Source of the DNA: Oscheius sp. JU75
Taxonomy: Eukaryota; Nematoda; Chromadorea; Rhabditida; Rhabditidae
Reading direction: 5' to 3'
Assembly: GCA_037178855.1 (NCBI GenBank)
Contig: JASJZC010000002.1
Coordinates: 7,638,501 to 7,702,500, forward strand
DNA length: 64,000 nucleotides
Shown here: piece after piece, positions 12,013 through 23,900 of the stretch
How the letters are laid out: each line of letters starts with the position of its first letter
How positions within the stretch are numbered: the first letter of the stretch is position 1
Notes under the pieces: generated by a model
What the model was told of the DNA's origin: nothing
The model's database searches: none
The model's input: only the letters and a program-made list of their open reading frames with translations
Program-made: the position numbers and the translations under genes

Positions 12013-14400
12013 TTAAAAGAGCCACCAGGTCTTCTTCTTGCCCTTGCTGCAGTCCTTCTCGAGATCCTTGAGGAACTTCTGGCAATACTGCTGTATTCGA
12101 GGCTCTTCCGATCGGGCCAAGCTCACGGCTTTTCTCGCGTATTCTAGGGCTTCTTCCTAGAAAAAATGGCATCGTCATATATTATATTGTCGAATTTCCA
12201 GAAACGTCACAGCCGATCGTTATTCGGCTCCGGTCTCCAGCCCCATTCGGCTACTTTTCGTCTTGTCACAGAAGCGTACCTTATTCCCTGTGTGATACAG
12301 CGCCTCGGCATAGTTACAATAGTAGCCCGGAAGGAGGTTGGCAAACTCGTTCACGTAGAGCACACGCTGTATTCCAATTTGTAGATATTTCAGGGCGAGA
12401 TCGAATCTGAATCACTTTTACGGGCAAAAAAATGGGGAAAAATACCTGTTCTTGAGAATTAAAGCAGCCCCAAAATTGTTGAGGAGGTTCACGGTGTGGA
12501 ATGCACTGCTACCGTAAATCTGATATGCAATCTGAATAAAACTATAAGACTAAATGACCGCAAACCTTGAGAACTTCGTCCATATACTCTTCAGCCTCGC
12601 GGAGACGGTCTGCTGGGCAGTAATTGACCAGGAAATGAGCATAGTTTTCCAGCGCCATGCCCATTAGGGCCAGAGGGCCGGTATATTCCTCTCCGTAAGT
12701 GTCGACAGTGTGCCGATCCTCCACGAGGGCCCCATGAGCGATGGAAAACTTCTTCATGTGGTCATGGACTACCTGAAAAAGGGGCATTTTGATTCGCAAG
12801 AATGCTTTCTGTGCGCAGCCAATGTGTGCAGCTGCCCGCCATAGCTCCTCGGTTAGCGCGATGGGCTATATATCGGAGCAGCGTGGGTTCCATCCCCGCC
12901 GATATTTTCCAGGTGTCTAAAAATGCGACGAAGACGGCTGATCCATTAGGAAGCCGACACTACATCTGTCATAACATAGTGTGAATTTTGAGCGGATTCG
13001 CTCGACTCTGGGCTACGGTTTCGAACTACCAAGACGGCTATTACGTTAGAAACAGGTAGAAACAAGTTAGGGTCGGTATAATAAAGAACATTTGACAAAG
13101 AAATCGCCTTATATAGACGTCGTCACCAACCCCCTACCTGCATCTGTTTCCTCATGCAATGTCTGAAGCCGGATTCTGCATTCTCTAGCAGCCCCTTCCG
13201 GGCAAAAATATCCGCCAACTTGAGCGACACGCCAATAAACTCCGGATCGCTGTCGCGCTTTCCGTGGACTTCTATCAGCCTAAACTCAGTGTTTTGTGAC
13301 AGTGCTCAAAAAGCGATACCGTTTAATGACGAGTCGGAAAAATTGCTCAGCATCATCAACGTCGCCTTTCTGATAGTAGGTATTGGCCAGCTCGTCGAAG
13401 ACTCGCGTAATCGGCAGCTCCTCCTTCCGTTCTTGAGCCTCTTCCAAGGCAATTTGCAGGACTTGGATGGCATCCTCGTAGCGTCCGTATTTTCTGTGTA
13501 GCCAGGACTAAATTAGAATAGGTTTGGGAGTGAGAAAGATGAAAAACCTGTTTAATTTTTTCCTTTAACGAGTCTTTGTCCAAACGCACGGGCTGGATTC
13601 CGAGGACATCCTTGATTGTCACCAGCCACGAGAGACTGAGAAGGGCAGCTCCACGTCGGAATGTGAAGAAGCGACCTCTGGAATAGGTGCTAATTTGTGA
13701 GATAATATACCGTGGTTTCAGACAGACTGCTTGGCCGAAGAAAATATTAGAAATCAGTTATTTTTTTCTTTACAAGAATTTGTATCCTAACTAGATCGAT
13801 TAACCGCTATATAAATGTAATCGTATCTTCCGCAATAAGCTCGAACTTAGGTCGAAAATACGTCAATTTCTACAAGCACTATCTCTATGACCTAAAGTCG
13901 AAAATGAACTGGGTTGATACTAAAGATGACAACTGAGTTAAACGCATCGAACAGAACGGGTTTCTACTTTTTCTCCGCCGTATCATGTTGGAAACGTCGA
14001 CGTCGCTGTTTTTATTGGTTTCTTCTCACGACACTCGTGCATTAGCAGCATAAAGATTGAGGGAACAGTTGATCATTTGGTGCCAAATCTTGTTCGTCGG
14101 ATCACACAGCGGCTAAGAACCCGCCTAGAACAAACCACATCCTCAGCAGAGTCTCTTCAGAATAGCCACAAAAGCTTTTAGATGCTCTAATTCTAATTTC
14201 CGCAAGTCTATCCGCAAAAACATTGAAAAATAGAGCAACACCTCTCACCTTTCACCACCCGTCCATTCCCAATTCCAGTTTCTTCTTCTTCCTCCTCTCT
14301 CGTTCTTTGAGCTCGTGGTGGGCTTGGCCAACTCATGGCTTAGACGCAGCATTGCTAATAACTGCCTCGAGGGCAGAAACCGCATTCGGGTTGTGAGCAT
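12013..14400 (-). CDS. TTC19: TTC19-like mitochondrial TPR protein (complex III factor)
   Basis: TTC19 is a tetratricopeptide protein of the inner mitochondrial membrane that supports complex III by clearing Rieske fragments. Exon 1 (14400 down to about 14252) begins right after acttacag and encodes a basic presequence (MLTTRMRFLPSRQLLAMLRL). It joins in frame to RGRFFTFRRGAALLSLSWL, a hydrophobic segment before the TPR part. Later exons carry TPR helices such as YGRYEDAIQVLQIALEEAQ, DELANTYYQKGDVDDAEQFF, LMGMALENYAHFLV, NNFGAALILKNRFDLALKYL and YYCNYAEALYHTGNKEEALE, ending KKKTWWLF. Organisation and length (about 340-370 residues) fit TTC19; another TPR protein is less likely because of the presequence and membrane segment. 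It is probably the last gene of the MRPL27-LIN7-ISCA2-TTC19 cluster, 314 bp after ISCA2. One intron holds a tRNA-like relic. Confidence 0.75.
12839..12908 (+). repeat. Degenerate tRNA-like sequence in a TTC19 intron
   Basis: An A-box-like atagctcctcggttagcgcg is followed 30 nt later by a B-box-like gggttccatcc. No acceptor stem forms and the anticodon arm is not regular, so this is a tRNA relic or tRNA-derived repeat, not a tRNA gene. It is antisense to TTC19. Confidence 0.5.
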
Positions 14401-14423
14401 CTGTAAGTTTTGGTTCTAAACAA

Positions 14424-14469
14424 GGTAATGTAACAAGAATGGTTTTTCAACCATTCTTGTTACATTACC
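14424..14469. repeat. Perfect 21-bp hairpin upstream of TTC19
   Basis: Left arm 14424-14444 (ggtaatgtaacaagaatggt plus t) is exactly complementary to 14449-14469, with a 4-nt loop tttc. It sits 24 bp upstream of the TTC19 start, in the spacer between ISCA2 and TTC19. Imperfect copies of gttttgtggcaraa follow at 14480-14570. Confidence 0.85.
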
Positions 14470-14714
14470 CGCAAAGATAGGCAGTTTTGTGGCAAACACA
14501 AAACATAACTGTAGATATCTAGACTCAAAAAGTCTCCAAAAATTGGATAGTTTTGTGGCAGAAGTATAGCAGAAAGGATATTTAACGTTACATAAGTATT
14601 CACGCACCATAAGCGGGGGAAAAGCCGGAAAAACATGAATAAAAATCTCTTATTGACCTGTGAATTTAAACTCAACAAACGAGTAGAAAACGAAGCAATA
14701 ATTACACACATATC

Positions 14715-15865
14715 CTAATCCATTTTTAGAGCAAAACTCGAGCCACAGCTGCAGCCCTTTTCCGCCACGGGGTTATTAACAACGCGAAAGCTGGCCTTCA
14801 TCAGATCTTCCGCATAGTCCACGGTGGCGCCTTTCATATAGCCGAGGGAGAGCTGAACTTAGCCTATGAAATGGACCAAAAAGAAAGTGACAAGCCTCAT
14901 CAACGACTACGGAAACGCCGCCTTCTGTCCAGAGAAGATCGTCCGGATTTAACGTCTTGTCAATTCGGAGCTTATATTCGAAGCCGGAACAGCCGCCGCC
15001 ATCTACCTCGATCCGTAATCTTTCTTCATTTTCAAGAATCTGCTGAAAATGAGAATGATGAAGGAGTTGTAGAAAAAGTTAGAAGACTTCACGTCCGTTC
15101 GCAACAAGCACAATGGTTTTTACAGCGTCTTCTTGGAACTATAAGCGTCCTTACTTTCATCATATCTATTAAGTGGCTGGCTCTTCTTACTTACTAAACA
15201 TTTATGGGCTTAAGAGACTTCCTTGAAGCATAGAAACGTAAAAGAGCCAGTATGATGAGGGATTTTTTACTGCCCAGATTACTCTCTAAAGAGCGGATAA
15301 GATTTCCTACCGGAATCTGACGAAAACTACGGAAGAATACTATGAAAACACCTAGGTAGACTTGGATTTATTGAAGCTCAATGTTTTTTCTAACCCGCTC
15401 ACTCGTTTTCATGTTCCTATGAACAAATCTCTCGAAAGATATCTCGAATCAGTGTCATCCCTAATGTCAAGAAATACGGAACAGTAAGGAAGTTGCTTCC
15501 AAAGACCAATTGCCGCCACATTCGGTGTTTCTAAGATGCTAACATTACTTTCGGGACATCCCGGGTCCGGGATGCCCACTCGCCTGGCTTTGCAAAACAA
15601 GCAAAGACTTGGTTTATGCCGCGTTTTTTTTTATACGGAAGACTGTGTGACATCTAGAACGTAAAATGTAGCATCTCGAATCTTCTTGAATGTTCATGTT
15701 TAGTAGCCTCCGAGGGTACAGGCTCACCTTTAACCGCTCTTTTGCCCTCGTCGAAACTTTGATGTCGTCATTTGCAAGAGGCCGCGCTTGTGTTGAAAGA
15801 AAAGAACTGCTCGCCGCAGGTCGTCGCTGTAGACACTGCCTCAAAATAATAGTCATTCGGCTCAT
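14715..15865 (-). CDS. ISCA2: ISCA2, mitochondrial iron-sulfur cluster assembly A-type protein
   Basis: ISCA2 works with ISCA1 and IBA57 to build [4Fe-4S] clusters in the mitochondrial matrix. Exon 1 (15865 down to about 15728) encodes a basic presequence ([20 protein letters not shown]) ending STRAKERLK. After an intron of about 680 bp, exon 2 starts [20 protein letters not shown] and continues [16 protein letters not shown] to GVSVVVDE. The final exon reads [20 protein letters not shown] and ends [13 protein letters not shown]. All three A-type cysteines (GGGCSG and GCSCG) are present. The last intron (14853-14895, 43 nt) has a GC donor (GATGAG|gcttgt); splicing there restores the family alignment VVVDE-LSLGY. 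An acceptor gttctgcag lies 6 nt before the start. It follows LIN-7 by 240 bp and precedes TTC19 by 314 bp on the same strand. Confidence 0.93.
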
Positions 15866-16105
15866 CTAAATCTGCAGAACATCCAATGCTAAAATTTTTA
15901 CAGGTACCTAAGAGGTTGGGACCTCCAAAACATACCGTTTTTAGGACAAAATATTCACAATTTATACTAACTTAAAGCCTCGAGAAAACTGAAAAAGAAT
16001 AGGAATTAAAGCACAATTTTAAGATCCTATAAGGGGAGGGGAATGGCGGCATATTTGTGACAATTTTGGCAAGGTTAGGTGAGAAAAAGGCTATGTACAT
16101 GATGG

Positions 16106-17917
16106 CTATTTTCGGAGCGTCGCGGCGGGACTTTGCTGGCCTCTCCGACGTTGCTTCTCGAAGCGTCTGAAATGAAATTTTACATTGTAATCTAAACAAA
16201 GAGCTTACTTTTCCATCTCGTCGAGCAGCCTCGGGGTATAGCGGACGACCAGCTTCACGGTTCCTTGAGCTGATTTCAGAAGATCGACGGCCTTCTCGTG
16301 GCATTCCGTCTCGACATTCTGGAAAATTGACAAGTTTAGACGACATAAAGTGGACAGCATGTCAAAAAAAAGTTTTTGTAGACAGATTGAACAGAAACAT
16401 GCCCGGAAAATTTGAGTTTCACGCCAATTTAGGCTATAGAGTTTCAACACTGCCCGGAACGACCTTCGGAAGAAGAGGTCAGCTGATCACAAAGGTAAGA
16501 GTGTTTCGATTATTTGGTGATTCAAACGAGAAAACAAATCATGGGTTTTTGGCACAAAAAGGAAAAGGTCTGGACTCTGCAAAGTGCAAACGCTGGGAAT
16601 ACTGGTGCTACAGACAAATAGAAAGTGCGCATCGACATTCTATATCGTTTTAGAAAAATCTAGCATTCTTAGGCAGCTGCCGCAGCGAGTCAGTCAGCTT
16701 GGGAAATGGGGGCTACTCGGACGAGAACGTCCCACATTTCAGCCAACTAGTTCACTCGGTACGTTTTTGATCGTTTAAACCAGCTGAATGTTTGTAAAGT
16801 AATAAGAAAACCGACCACTCCATTGACTGCGATAAGTTGATCTCCTCGTTTTAGACCTCCATGTCTGTCGGCCACTCCGCCAGGAATTATTCTGCAAACA
16901 ATTTTATAGATAAAATTGGCTTAAAAAAAGTACCTAGAGATGTAAATGGGCGAGTTCTGTTCCTTGCCGCCCATCACATTGAAGCCGAGACCCTGGTCCG
17001 TCTTCGGGAGCTCGACAATCCGCGGATGGGCATGTCCCTCGGCTGCGGCAAATGCCGCCACTGTTGCTTTGGCTGTCGCTGATGCTCGGACCTATATTTT
17101 TTATTTTATTTTCACAATAGCAAAGTACCTCTGCGGATCCATCGAGATCAATCGTATCGTAGACGCTCTCGTAGACTTCCCGAACAGCGCCGAAAAAATC
17201 GGATTGGAGTATCTTCTGCAGGGTGAGGAGTTTGGCCGAATTGACCTCGCCCGTCTTCTGCACATGTTCTATCAGCTCCAGAATTCTGTGGATATCTGAA
17301 ACATGAACTATGAGTAGACGTATTTTTCCGAGCGTATTCAACATATTTTAGAGGCAGGATGTAGAATTCTAACGTAATCGGTTTGGAGCTGTTTTACGAG
17401 ACTAAGTTATTTTTTTTCTGGTACGTAAAATTTATGTATTTTACAAAATCTTTGTCCGTAACGACTCTGGCTATTCACATTGCAGCAATACATGTCGAAA
17501 CCCGGGGAAACCATTTCAAAATAAGCAAGTAACGTAGTATCCCTCCAAAAACATGCTTAGATTTTAAATTCACATCTGTTCCAGTTTATATTTCTCTATA
17601 ATAGAATGATTCTCTCACTCTCAAGCGCCTTTTACAGCATTCAAAGTTGACGAAATCACAGGTCAGTAGGTATACGACCTCAAAACTCATGACATCTGCA
17701 AGAATATCATTTGTATGGAGTCTGGCCCAATTGTTATGATTTCTGGGCATGCTGGTAACAAAAAAGTTACCAGACTAGGGACAGATCTGGTCCAAAGGAC
17801 TGCGGACAGCTATCAATGTTGTGAGATCAAAAAAGAGCTTCCGATAAGACCACCTACTACCGAAACAGCGTACTTACCCCTTTCCAGATTCGGCTTTTCC
17901 ACAAACGGAGAGTTCAT
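16106..17917 (-). CDS. lin-7: LIN-7 / Veli L27-PDZ scaffold protein
   Basis: LIN-7 binds LIN-2/CASK through its L27 domain and cargo such as the LET-23/EGF receptor or ion channels through its PDZ domain, organising basolateral membranes and synapses. The first exon encodes [13 protein letters not shown] and splices to [20 protein letters not shown], the L27 domain, continuing [21 protein letters not shown] linker [20 protein letters not shown] leads to the PDZ domain with [20 protein letters not shown], its GLGF carboxylate loop, [20 protein letters not shown] and [20 protein letters not shown]. The C-terminus is [14 protein letters not shown] followed by about eight residues. About 190 residues, as expected. 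The gene lies 154 bp after MRPL27 and 240 bp before ISCA2, an unexpected member among mitochondrial genes. Confidence 0.95.
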
Positions 17918-18071
17918 TGCCTATAAATCGCCGATTTGACTTCCTTCACAAACAAAAAAACTAGTAAGATAACAAAGCGATAGACGCTAGAAGTTTAGCC
18001 AAAGTGATGAGAGATCTAATGATTTCATTTGAGCAGAGAAAAAAAACAATATAACAAAAAAGAGTCAACAA

Positions 18072-18645
18072 CTAGACCTGAGATTGTAAAGTGAAAGTTT
18101 TGGACATGGGTAGAGGAAGGACGTTGAAGGTCAGCTTGCGCATTTCGATGTCTCGTCTGTAGGCGTAGCAGTCCATCTCCGGTAGGGACATGTCCGGTTG
18201 GACGGTCTCCGTCGTAATTCGCACCACGCCGTCGCAATCCGCCTTTAGCAGCTTCTCGCCACGATCGTTCTCGTAAAATACCTGGAAATTTCAGAATTCG
18301 ATGAGGGTCAAGTTTATATTTCTGGGCAAAATTTTAGCTAGGACAGCTCTGACAGGTAGATCACAAGTCACAGCTGTTTTTTGACTAAAGTTCTGACGAA
18401 AAATACCGTAAAGTAGACTCACATTCAAGCCGGGATGATAGTTGAACTTTCCTTGACAAACTAGCAGCTCGCCTTTCCTAACTTGTTCGCCCTCTGTTCT
18501 AAAAATTTTCTGTTTATTTGGCTAAATAAAACTCGCCGTACCTGTATATTCCTCTGTAGGGAAGATTCTTCGGCGGTCGAACCAGTAGCCTGGTCTGGCA
18601 GAGCAATCCCGGGCTGTGTCGGCTCAGAAGGGGCAAGGAGTTCAT
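18072..18645 (-). CDS. MRPL27: Mitochondrial ribosomal protein bL27m (MRPL27)
   Basis: bL27m is a component of the mitochondrial large ribosomal subunit near the peptidyl-transferase centre. Three exons: the first, right after tttttcagcc, gives MNSLPLLSRHSPGLLCQTRL and PPKNLPYRGIYR. The second, starting in the same codon, reads TEGEQVRKGELLVCQGKFNY and HPGLN. The third gives VFYENDRGEKLL, DCDGVVRITTETVQPD and ends SKTFTLQSQV. The order (GQFNYHPG-like core, glycine-rich turn, GVVRIT strand) matches bL27m; sequence identity looks modest, as is usual for mitochondrial ribosomal proteins, so this is a likely and not certain call. It is the first gene of the four-gene minus-strand cluster. Confidence 0.7.
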
Positions 18646-19923
18646 GGCTGAAAAATGTTATTACATCTGCTCCAGGGGAATAAAGAAAAGAGGAAGAGCA
18701 TTCTGAAGAAGTCAATGTTTTCGACAGATAAAACAGGAAGACAAGAAACAGATTCTGTACTTTTAGACGTATTCTTCGGACTGTTACAACATATATCTTG
18801 GTTCCAAAATCGCCTCTATCATTTTTGACATCTACAGAGCCTCTAGAATGAAGTCAATTGGCAAGCCACAGTCGTCACAAACAGAAACAGCCGATCATAC
18901 AAGTAAAACCTTCAACTTCGATTCTTCATGAGTCCCAGTCTCTTTTTTTGCTGGTAGACTGGTTTATAGGCTTCTAGCATGTTTTGCACTCAAGAGAGGA
19001 GAGTTGAAATATGCAAAAGCGTAAAGAGATGAAAAAAGTAACAAGAGCTTGGTTGAGAAATCTTTGCCAGAGGGTATTGGCTATATAAATACTAAACATG
19101 GCCTTCCTGAATGCTTAGACGACTCTCGATCTCAACGTTTTGTGCCAAAAAACGCGAGATAATAAGACAAGAAAAGGCCTGCAAATAAAGTTTGTTCCCG
19201 GCAAAATAACCTACCGTAACCGTATAAACCTGCGCATCAAGTGTATTTGCGCGCTCTGTTCAAAAACCGCGTTGCTCTAGGCCGTCGAGCGGCTTCTTCG
19301 TTTTCTTCTTTTTTTGGGATTTCGAAATAGCGTCCAAACATTGTGACCGACTCCTTTTCAACACATTGCATCATGTTATACCTCTTGAGCGCATAAAAGT
19401 GACGATTTTCGTAATTAGAAGCATAGTTTAACGAGCAGCGATGGACTATTTCGTCTTCGCTGTAGATGAGCGAAATAACAGGTCGGTTTAATGTATGTTT
19501 CGGTCCTTATTGCATCATCTCAACCAGGTGACTGTTATTGATTCTTTTTACACGTAGTCGTTTCAATCAAAATAGTTTTTCACTCATAATTTTAGATCAG
19601 AAGTAGTTTAAAGTGTTATATCTGGGTATTCGCAGTCCTTGAAATTTTTTTGCTTACGTTTTCCTGTGAAAAACATCAAAAATCTGTCGAAATATCATAA
19701 CGCTTAGTTTTTGTGTGACGACTTTCGATCTTTCCACAGCCTTTCTCGTCAACTTTACAGAGAAAAGTGGATCTTGCCTTCAAGTTTTTCTAGAAACCTT
19801 GTAACTTCTTCAACACAGCCTTATCATCTGAAATACTGTTTTCTCCACCTCTTACACTTTTATTTGTTCGCCTTTATCACTGCAATCAACGTCAAAAAGT
19901 TCCAACCATCTATTTTTAGCGAG
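18646..19923. other. Divergent intergenic region MRPL27/ELOF1
   Basis: About 1.3 kb between head-to-head genes. No exon is supported. It should hold the promoters of the MRPL27-led cluster and of ELOF1; no specific motif was identified. Confidence 0.5.
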
Positions 19924-20683
19924 ATGGGCAAGCGAAAGTCAAAAAGGAAGCCACCTCCAAAGGCCCGGATGGTCGAGCCGCTCGACACTCAATTCAACTG
20001 CCCCTTCTGCAATCACGAGAAAGTCTGCGAGGTTAAAATGTAAGTTTTGTTCATTCCTTTTTAGTTCAGCCAACTTTTATCTTCTCGTGGCAGAATTAAA
20101 TCTCATGAGAATCTTTAGAGCTGATTCCTCCCCATTTCTAAGTTGCAGGGACATCTTTTCCATTAAAAAAAAATTCCCCCGAAAATTCTCAGTCCAGTCC
20201 GTTACAACTTGTAAAATCAGTCCCAGGCAATGTTCGGACCAAATCGAAGCTTGTCGAGCCGTTTTTCCGATCATAATTGCCATATAAACTGTTTTGTAAG
20301 CCGATCCAGCTGGAAATTCCACCTAAACCCCGTTCTTGTCTTATCTCACTTTATGTCAAAATTATCCCGAAAAATATTTTGTCTTATCCGAAATGCATCT
20401 CTCCCAGTGTTTATGCTCTAAAACAGCTGCATGTCTGTTCTTCTTCTGGATCGGATGTGTAATTTCTGTTTCCTGGCCATGAAAAATCTGCCTACAGCTT
20501 GAAAGACATAAAAACATTAAATCTATGCCTCACAAACTGCTCTTTTTCAGGAATCGTGAGCAGAACGTGGGTCTAATCTCGTGCCGAGTGTGCCTCGAGG
20601 ACTTCCAGACGAATATAACCTATCTTTCGGAGCCGATTGACGTCTACAGCGACTGGATTGACGCCTGTGAGCAGGCCAACTGA
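19924..20683 (+). CDS. ELOF1: Transcription elongation factor 1 homolog (ELOF1)
   Basis: ELOF1 is a small zinc protein that rides with RNA polymerase II and supports elongation and transcription-coupled repair. Exon 1 (19924-20039) encodes [20 protein letters not shown], with [18 protein letters not shown] following. Exon 2 (20551-20683) encodes [20 protein letters not shown], then [20 protein letters not shown] and ends QAN. The protein has 82 residues, the family's usual length. The four zinc ligands CPFC and CRVC are all present, as is the basic N-terminal KRKSKRKPP tail. The 511-bp intron begins gtaagt and ends tttttcag. It is a single-copy gene with its own 3' flank. The call is nearly unambiguous. 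Confidence 0.97.
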
Positions 20684-20979
20684 CAAGAAGAGCCGACGAC
20701 GCTGGTGCTGATCTCTAATTCTCTACACGAGAGATGATGGTTTTCGAGCGCGAAGACAGACGGGTTCACTTTCTCTCAAATTTCCCCCACACTCAGCTCA
20801 GGATTGTCACTCTGAGGTATCTCTCCACATCCCCATTTATTTTTTCTGTTATGACAGTTGTTACCCCCTCCAGCACCGCTGCATGTATATAATGTGAAGG
20901 TGTCCAAGACTTCCCCGCACACATACACTCTTACCCAGATACATAAAATTTATTCATTCACACGTACGTTTATGGCAGT

Positions 20980-23900
20980 TTATTTCCCCTTTTTAATCTC
21001 CTGGCAGACTTCCAGAAGGCAGCCGACAGACCAGGCCTGAGCGGCACAGCTAGCCGGACATTCAGCACCGCTTTCTTGTGTGAGCTCTGGCAGAGATCGC
21101 CAGGCAGAGTTTTGGATGTGGGCCCAATAATTTCCGAGCTTTCTTCTGACTTCTTTCAGTGCCTTGGACCAGTAATCGTCGCCTAGAGCTCGGCCGACAA
21201 CGAGACGAGCTTTTAGGTAGAACCCGGCGACCCAGACCCATTCCTGAAGGGGAATTTCTGCCTAGAAGTGATTTGGCTTACCGGTCCCTGATGGTAATTC
21301 CAGCCGTGAGCTGTCTTCTTGTCCGTTCCGTGGTCATTGTTGTTGTAGAAGCCATTGTAGGCCCAGTCACTGGAAATTGACAAGGTTTTTGTGGGTTATC
21401 AACGCTTTCTCGATCAGATTTAGGGATGACCTGTTCAGTAAATTTTTGGTTGTTTTATTGGGTTCACTCTACAGAACTAGGACTACCGTAATACGGTTAA
21501 AAATTTTTAAATAAATTTTTAAAAGCCTTTTCCTTATTCCATTTTTTTAGATTGTTTTTCCCCTTAGGAGACTCCAAAAGTTGGTGGCCTCTTGGTCAAG
21601 AAGCTCCTCGCGGCAAGCCGGGCCACCGTAAAACAGGTTATTTGACAGATATGAGTTACTCTAATCAAAAACTGCTAGACCAAGGTGGAGGTAGTTGCTC
21701 CCGGATGCCGGCAGAGTACGGCTGAAGCGGCTGCATGAGGAGCTGCTTTTCTTGTTTTGCAATGTACTGCAAAGTTGTAGAGCAGATCAAGGGCTACAAC
21801 TTTGTAGAACATCTCAAATCTCGAACATTGCTCCTTCAGGCCGAAAATGGCTTGCGATTAGAAGTAACCAACTCTGTTCGGCAGAAATCAATAAATGCGA
21901 AGAGCTGTTTTTTGCGGTTCGCAACGATTTTCTGTGCTAAGCGGAACCCCAGCGTCTTTTGCGAATGTGCATACAGGAAAAACTCACGTAGGATCCAGTG
22001 TCTTGATTCCAATTGGGCCCATCAGTACATCTTTGACCGTGTCCAGTACGTCCCAAGCAAGGCGAGGATCCAGAATGCTTGGATCCTAAAAGATTTATGA
22101 TATATTTTTGTCGGATTCTTACCGTAGCCAAAGTAATAACCAGATTGCATCGCAATTGGTAGTCGGTAAAGCCTCCAGACGAGCCCACACTGTCTTTGAC
22201 GATCTTTCTTCGATTGACAAACTGTTCCTTCGACTCTTCCGAGACATAAAAGTGTCTCTCGAAACTCTGTCGAATCTTCTGGGACCAGTCGCACCAGGTC
22301 CAAGCGTGTTCCCCAGTTGAGACACCGGGGGATGAGAGCAGACCTGCTTTATGCCAGTCAGCTAGGGCTGACAGGGAGAAAGAGGCTAGACCTTGTAGTT
22401 CGACCGCTGCTCCATCACGAGGAGTGGCTGGTTCTCCGCGGTTTCCTGCCTGAAAGAGATTGTCTGTCCCTGTCCCTGTCACTGTCACACACCGCCTCAC
22501 TGCTACCCATCTTGTCCATCCATGTCCCACAGTTCCATTGGTTGCCGCCATGAATGAATCCAGTTTCTTTGTCGACAAACGCTGTCACATTGAAGCCCTC
22601 GTCTCTCATATGCTCGTCAATTTGATTTCCGGCATTCCTTTCACGGAAGCTGATTCCCTCAAAATGTCTTTGGAGAGCTTCGACAATAACTTCGGAGAGG
22701 GGTTGCTCCTAAAATGGCTTTTTCCAGCTGGAAAAACTGAACTACCTTTTCTTCCTGCAAAAACTCCGCCTGATCTGAGAGGTACAGTCGTCTGACAGGC
22801 GCCTCCAAGATTTCTTTTCCATTGGGAGCGAGCTCAACATATCGAACGATTGAAGCCAGCCAGAACCAGACAGCATCGCGGCAGTTATAGCGAGCTCCTT
22901 TTCCTTCAGCCAACAAATTTGGGATAAGACCGTGACGGAGACAGCCAGCGAAGGATAGGATGACTTTCCGGGCATCGGCAAAACGACCAGTTACTAGAAG
23001 ACATCCAGGCAGAGCGATGAAGGTGTCTCTTCCCCAATTGCGCCAAATTCCAGTGGAGAAGTGGGGGAGTCCTGAAGAGCTTGATGGAGAGACAGAGCGA
23101 CAAAGAGACAGAGAAAAAGAGAGACAGAGAGACACAGAGTGACAGCGACTCACCTGCAGAAATCGAGAGAGCCTCCTCCTCTCCTAGACTTGGTGAAATC
23201 GGAGCCAGCTCAGCTCCGCGAACGAATCCTGTGAAAGAGACAGATGACAGGATCAAGGCCTGAACGAATGCAGAAGCCATGTTCACGTTCCTAAAAGTCC
23301 TTTTCATTAGGATACAAGAGTCTCGTACGTTGATAGCTTGGCAAAGAGGGCCTCCCTAGTCTTTTGGTAGAGATACGAGACACATGCTTCGAAGTAACAC
23401 GGTCTCAGGTAGTAGGGGATGTTCTTCAATGGCTCGAAAACTGATTGGAAGATGTCAGCAATCTTTTCCAATCCGGCGTATTTCCTCAGACGAGCGTGAA
23501 TGTAGTCGGCCAACCAGACCCCATCTCGAAGATTCTGACATAGCGGATGACCAAGATCATTGTGCTCTCGGATCCGTTCCAAGACGGGAATCAGTCCTTG
23601 GAGTCCGCAGTAGACAAACTTTCCAAAATTGGGGATTTCGTAGGAGCCTTGACCAATGTTCACGTGTTCCTCTTCTTCGCAGGTAAACAGGAGACGATTG
23701 AAATTGAGCAGGGAGAGAGCTTTGAGCGATTGGGTGAGATCTAAAAGGAAGTCTATATCATTAGAAGTCACGTTCAGCTTCGCTGTCTAACTGTCTAACA
23801 TAAGACCATTCTGTCTTTGTGATACGCATATAGTCAAGAGTTATCGTAAAACGCGTCAACTCCTCGTGCATAATTGCGAAAAGTAGCAGGCTATGAGGAC

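Noticed and set aside
21937-22578. 213-codon minus-strand open frame
   Set aside because: It runs in and out of true AGL exons in the wrong frame; the AGL exons are spliced from neighbouring frames.
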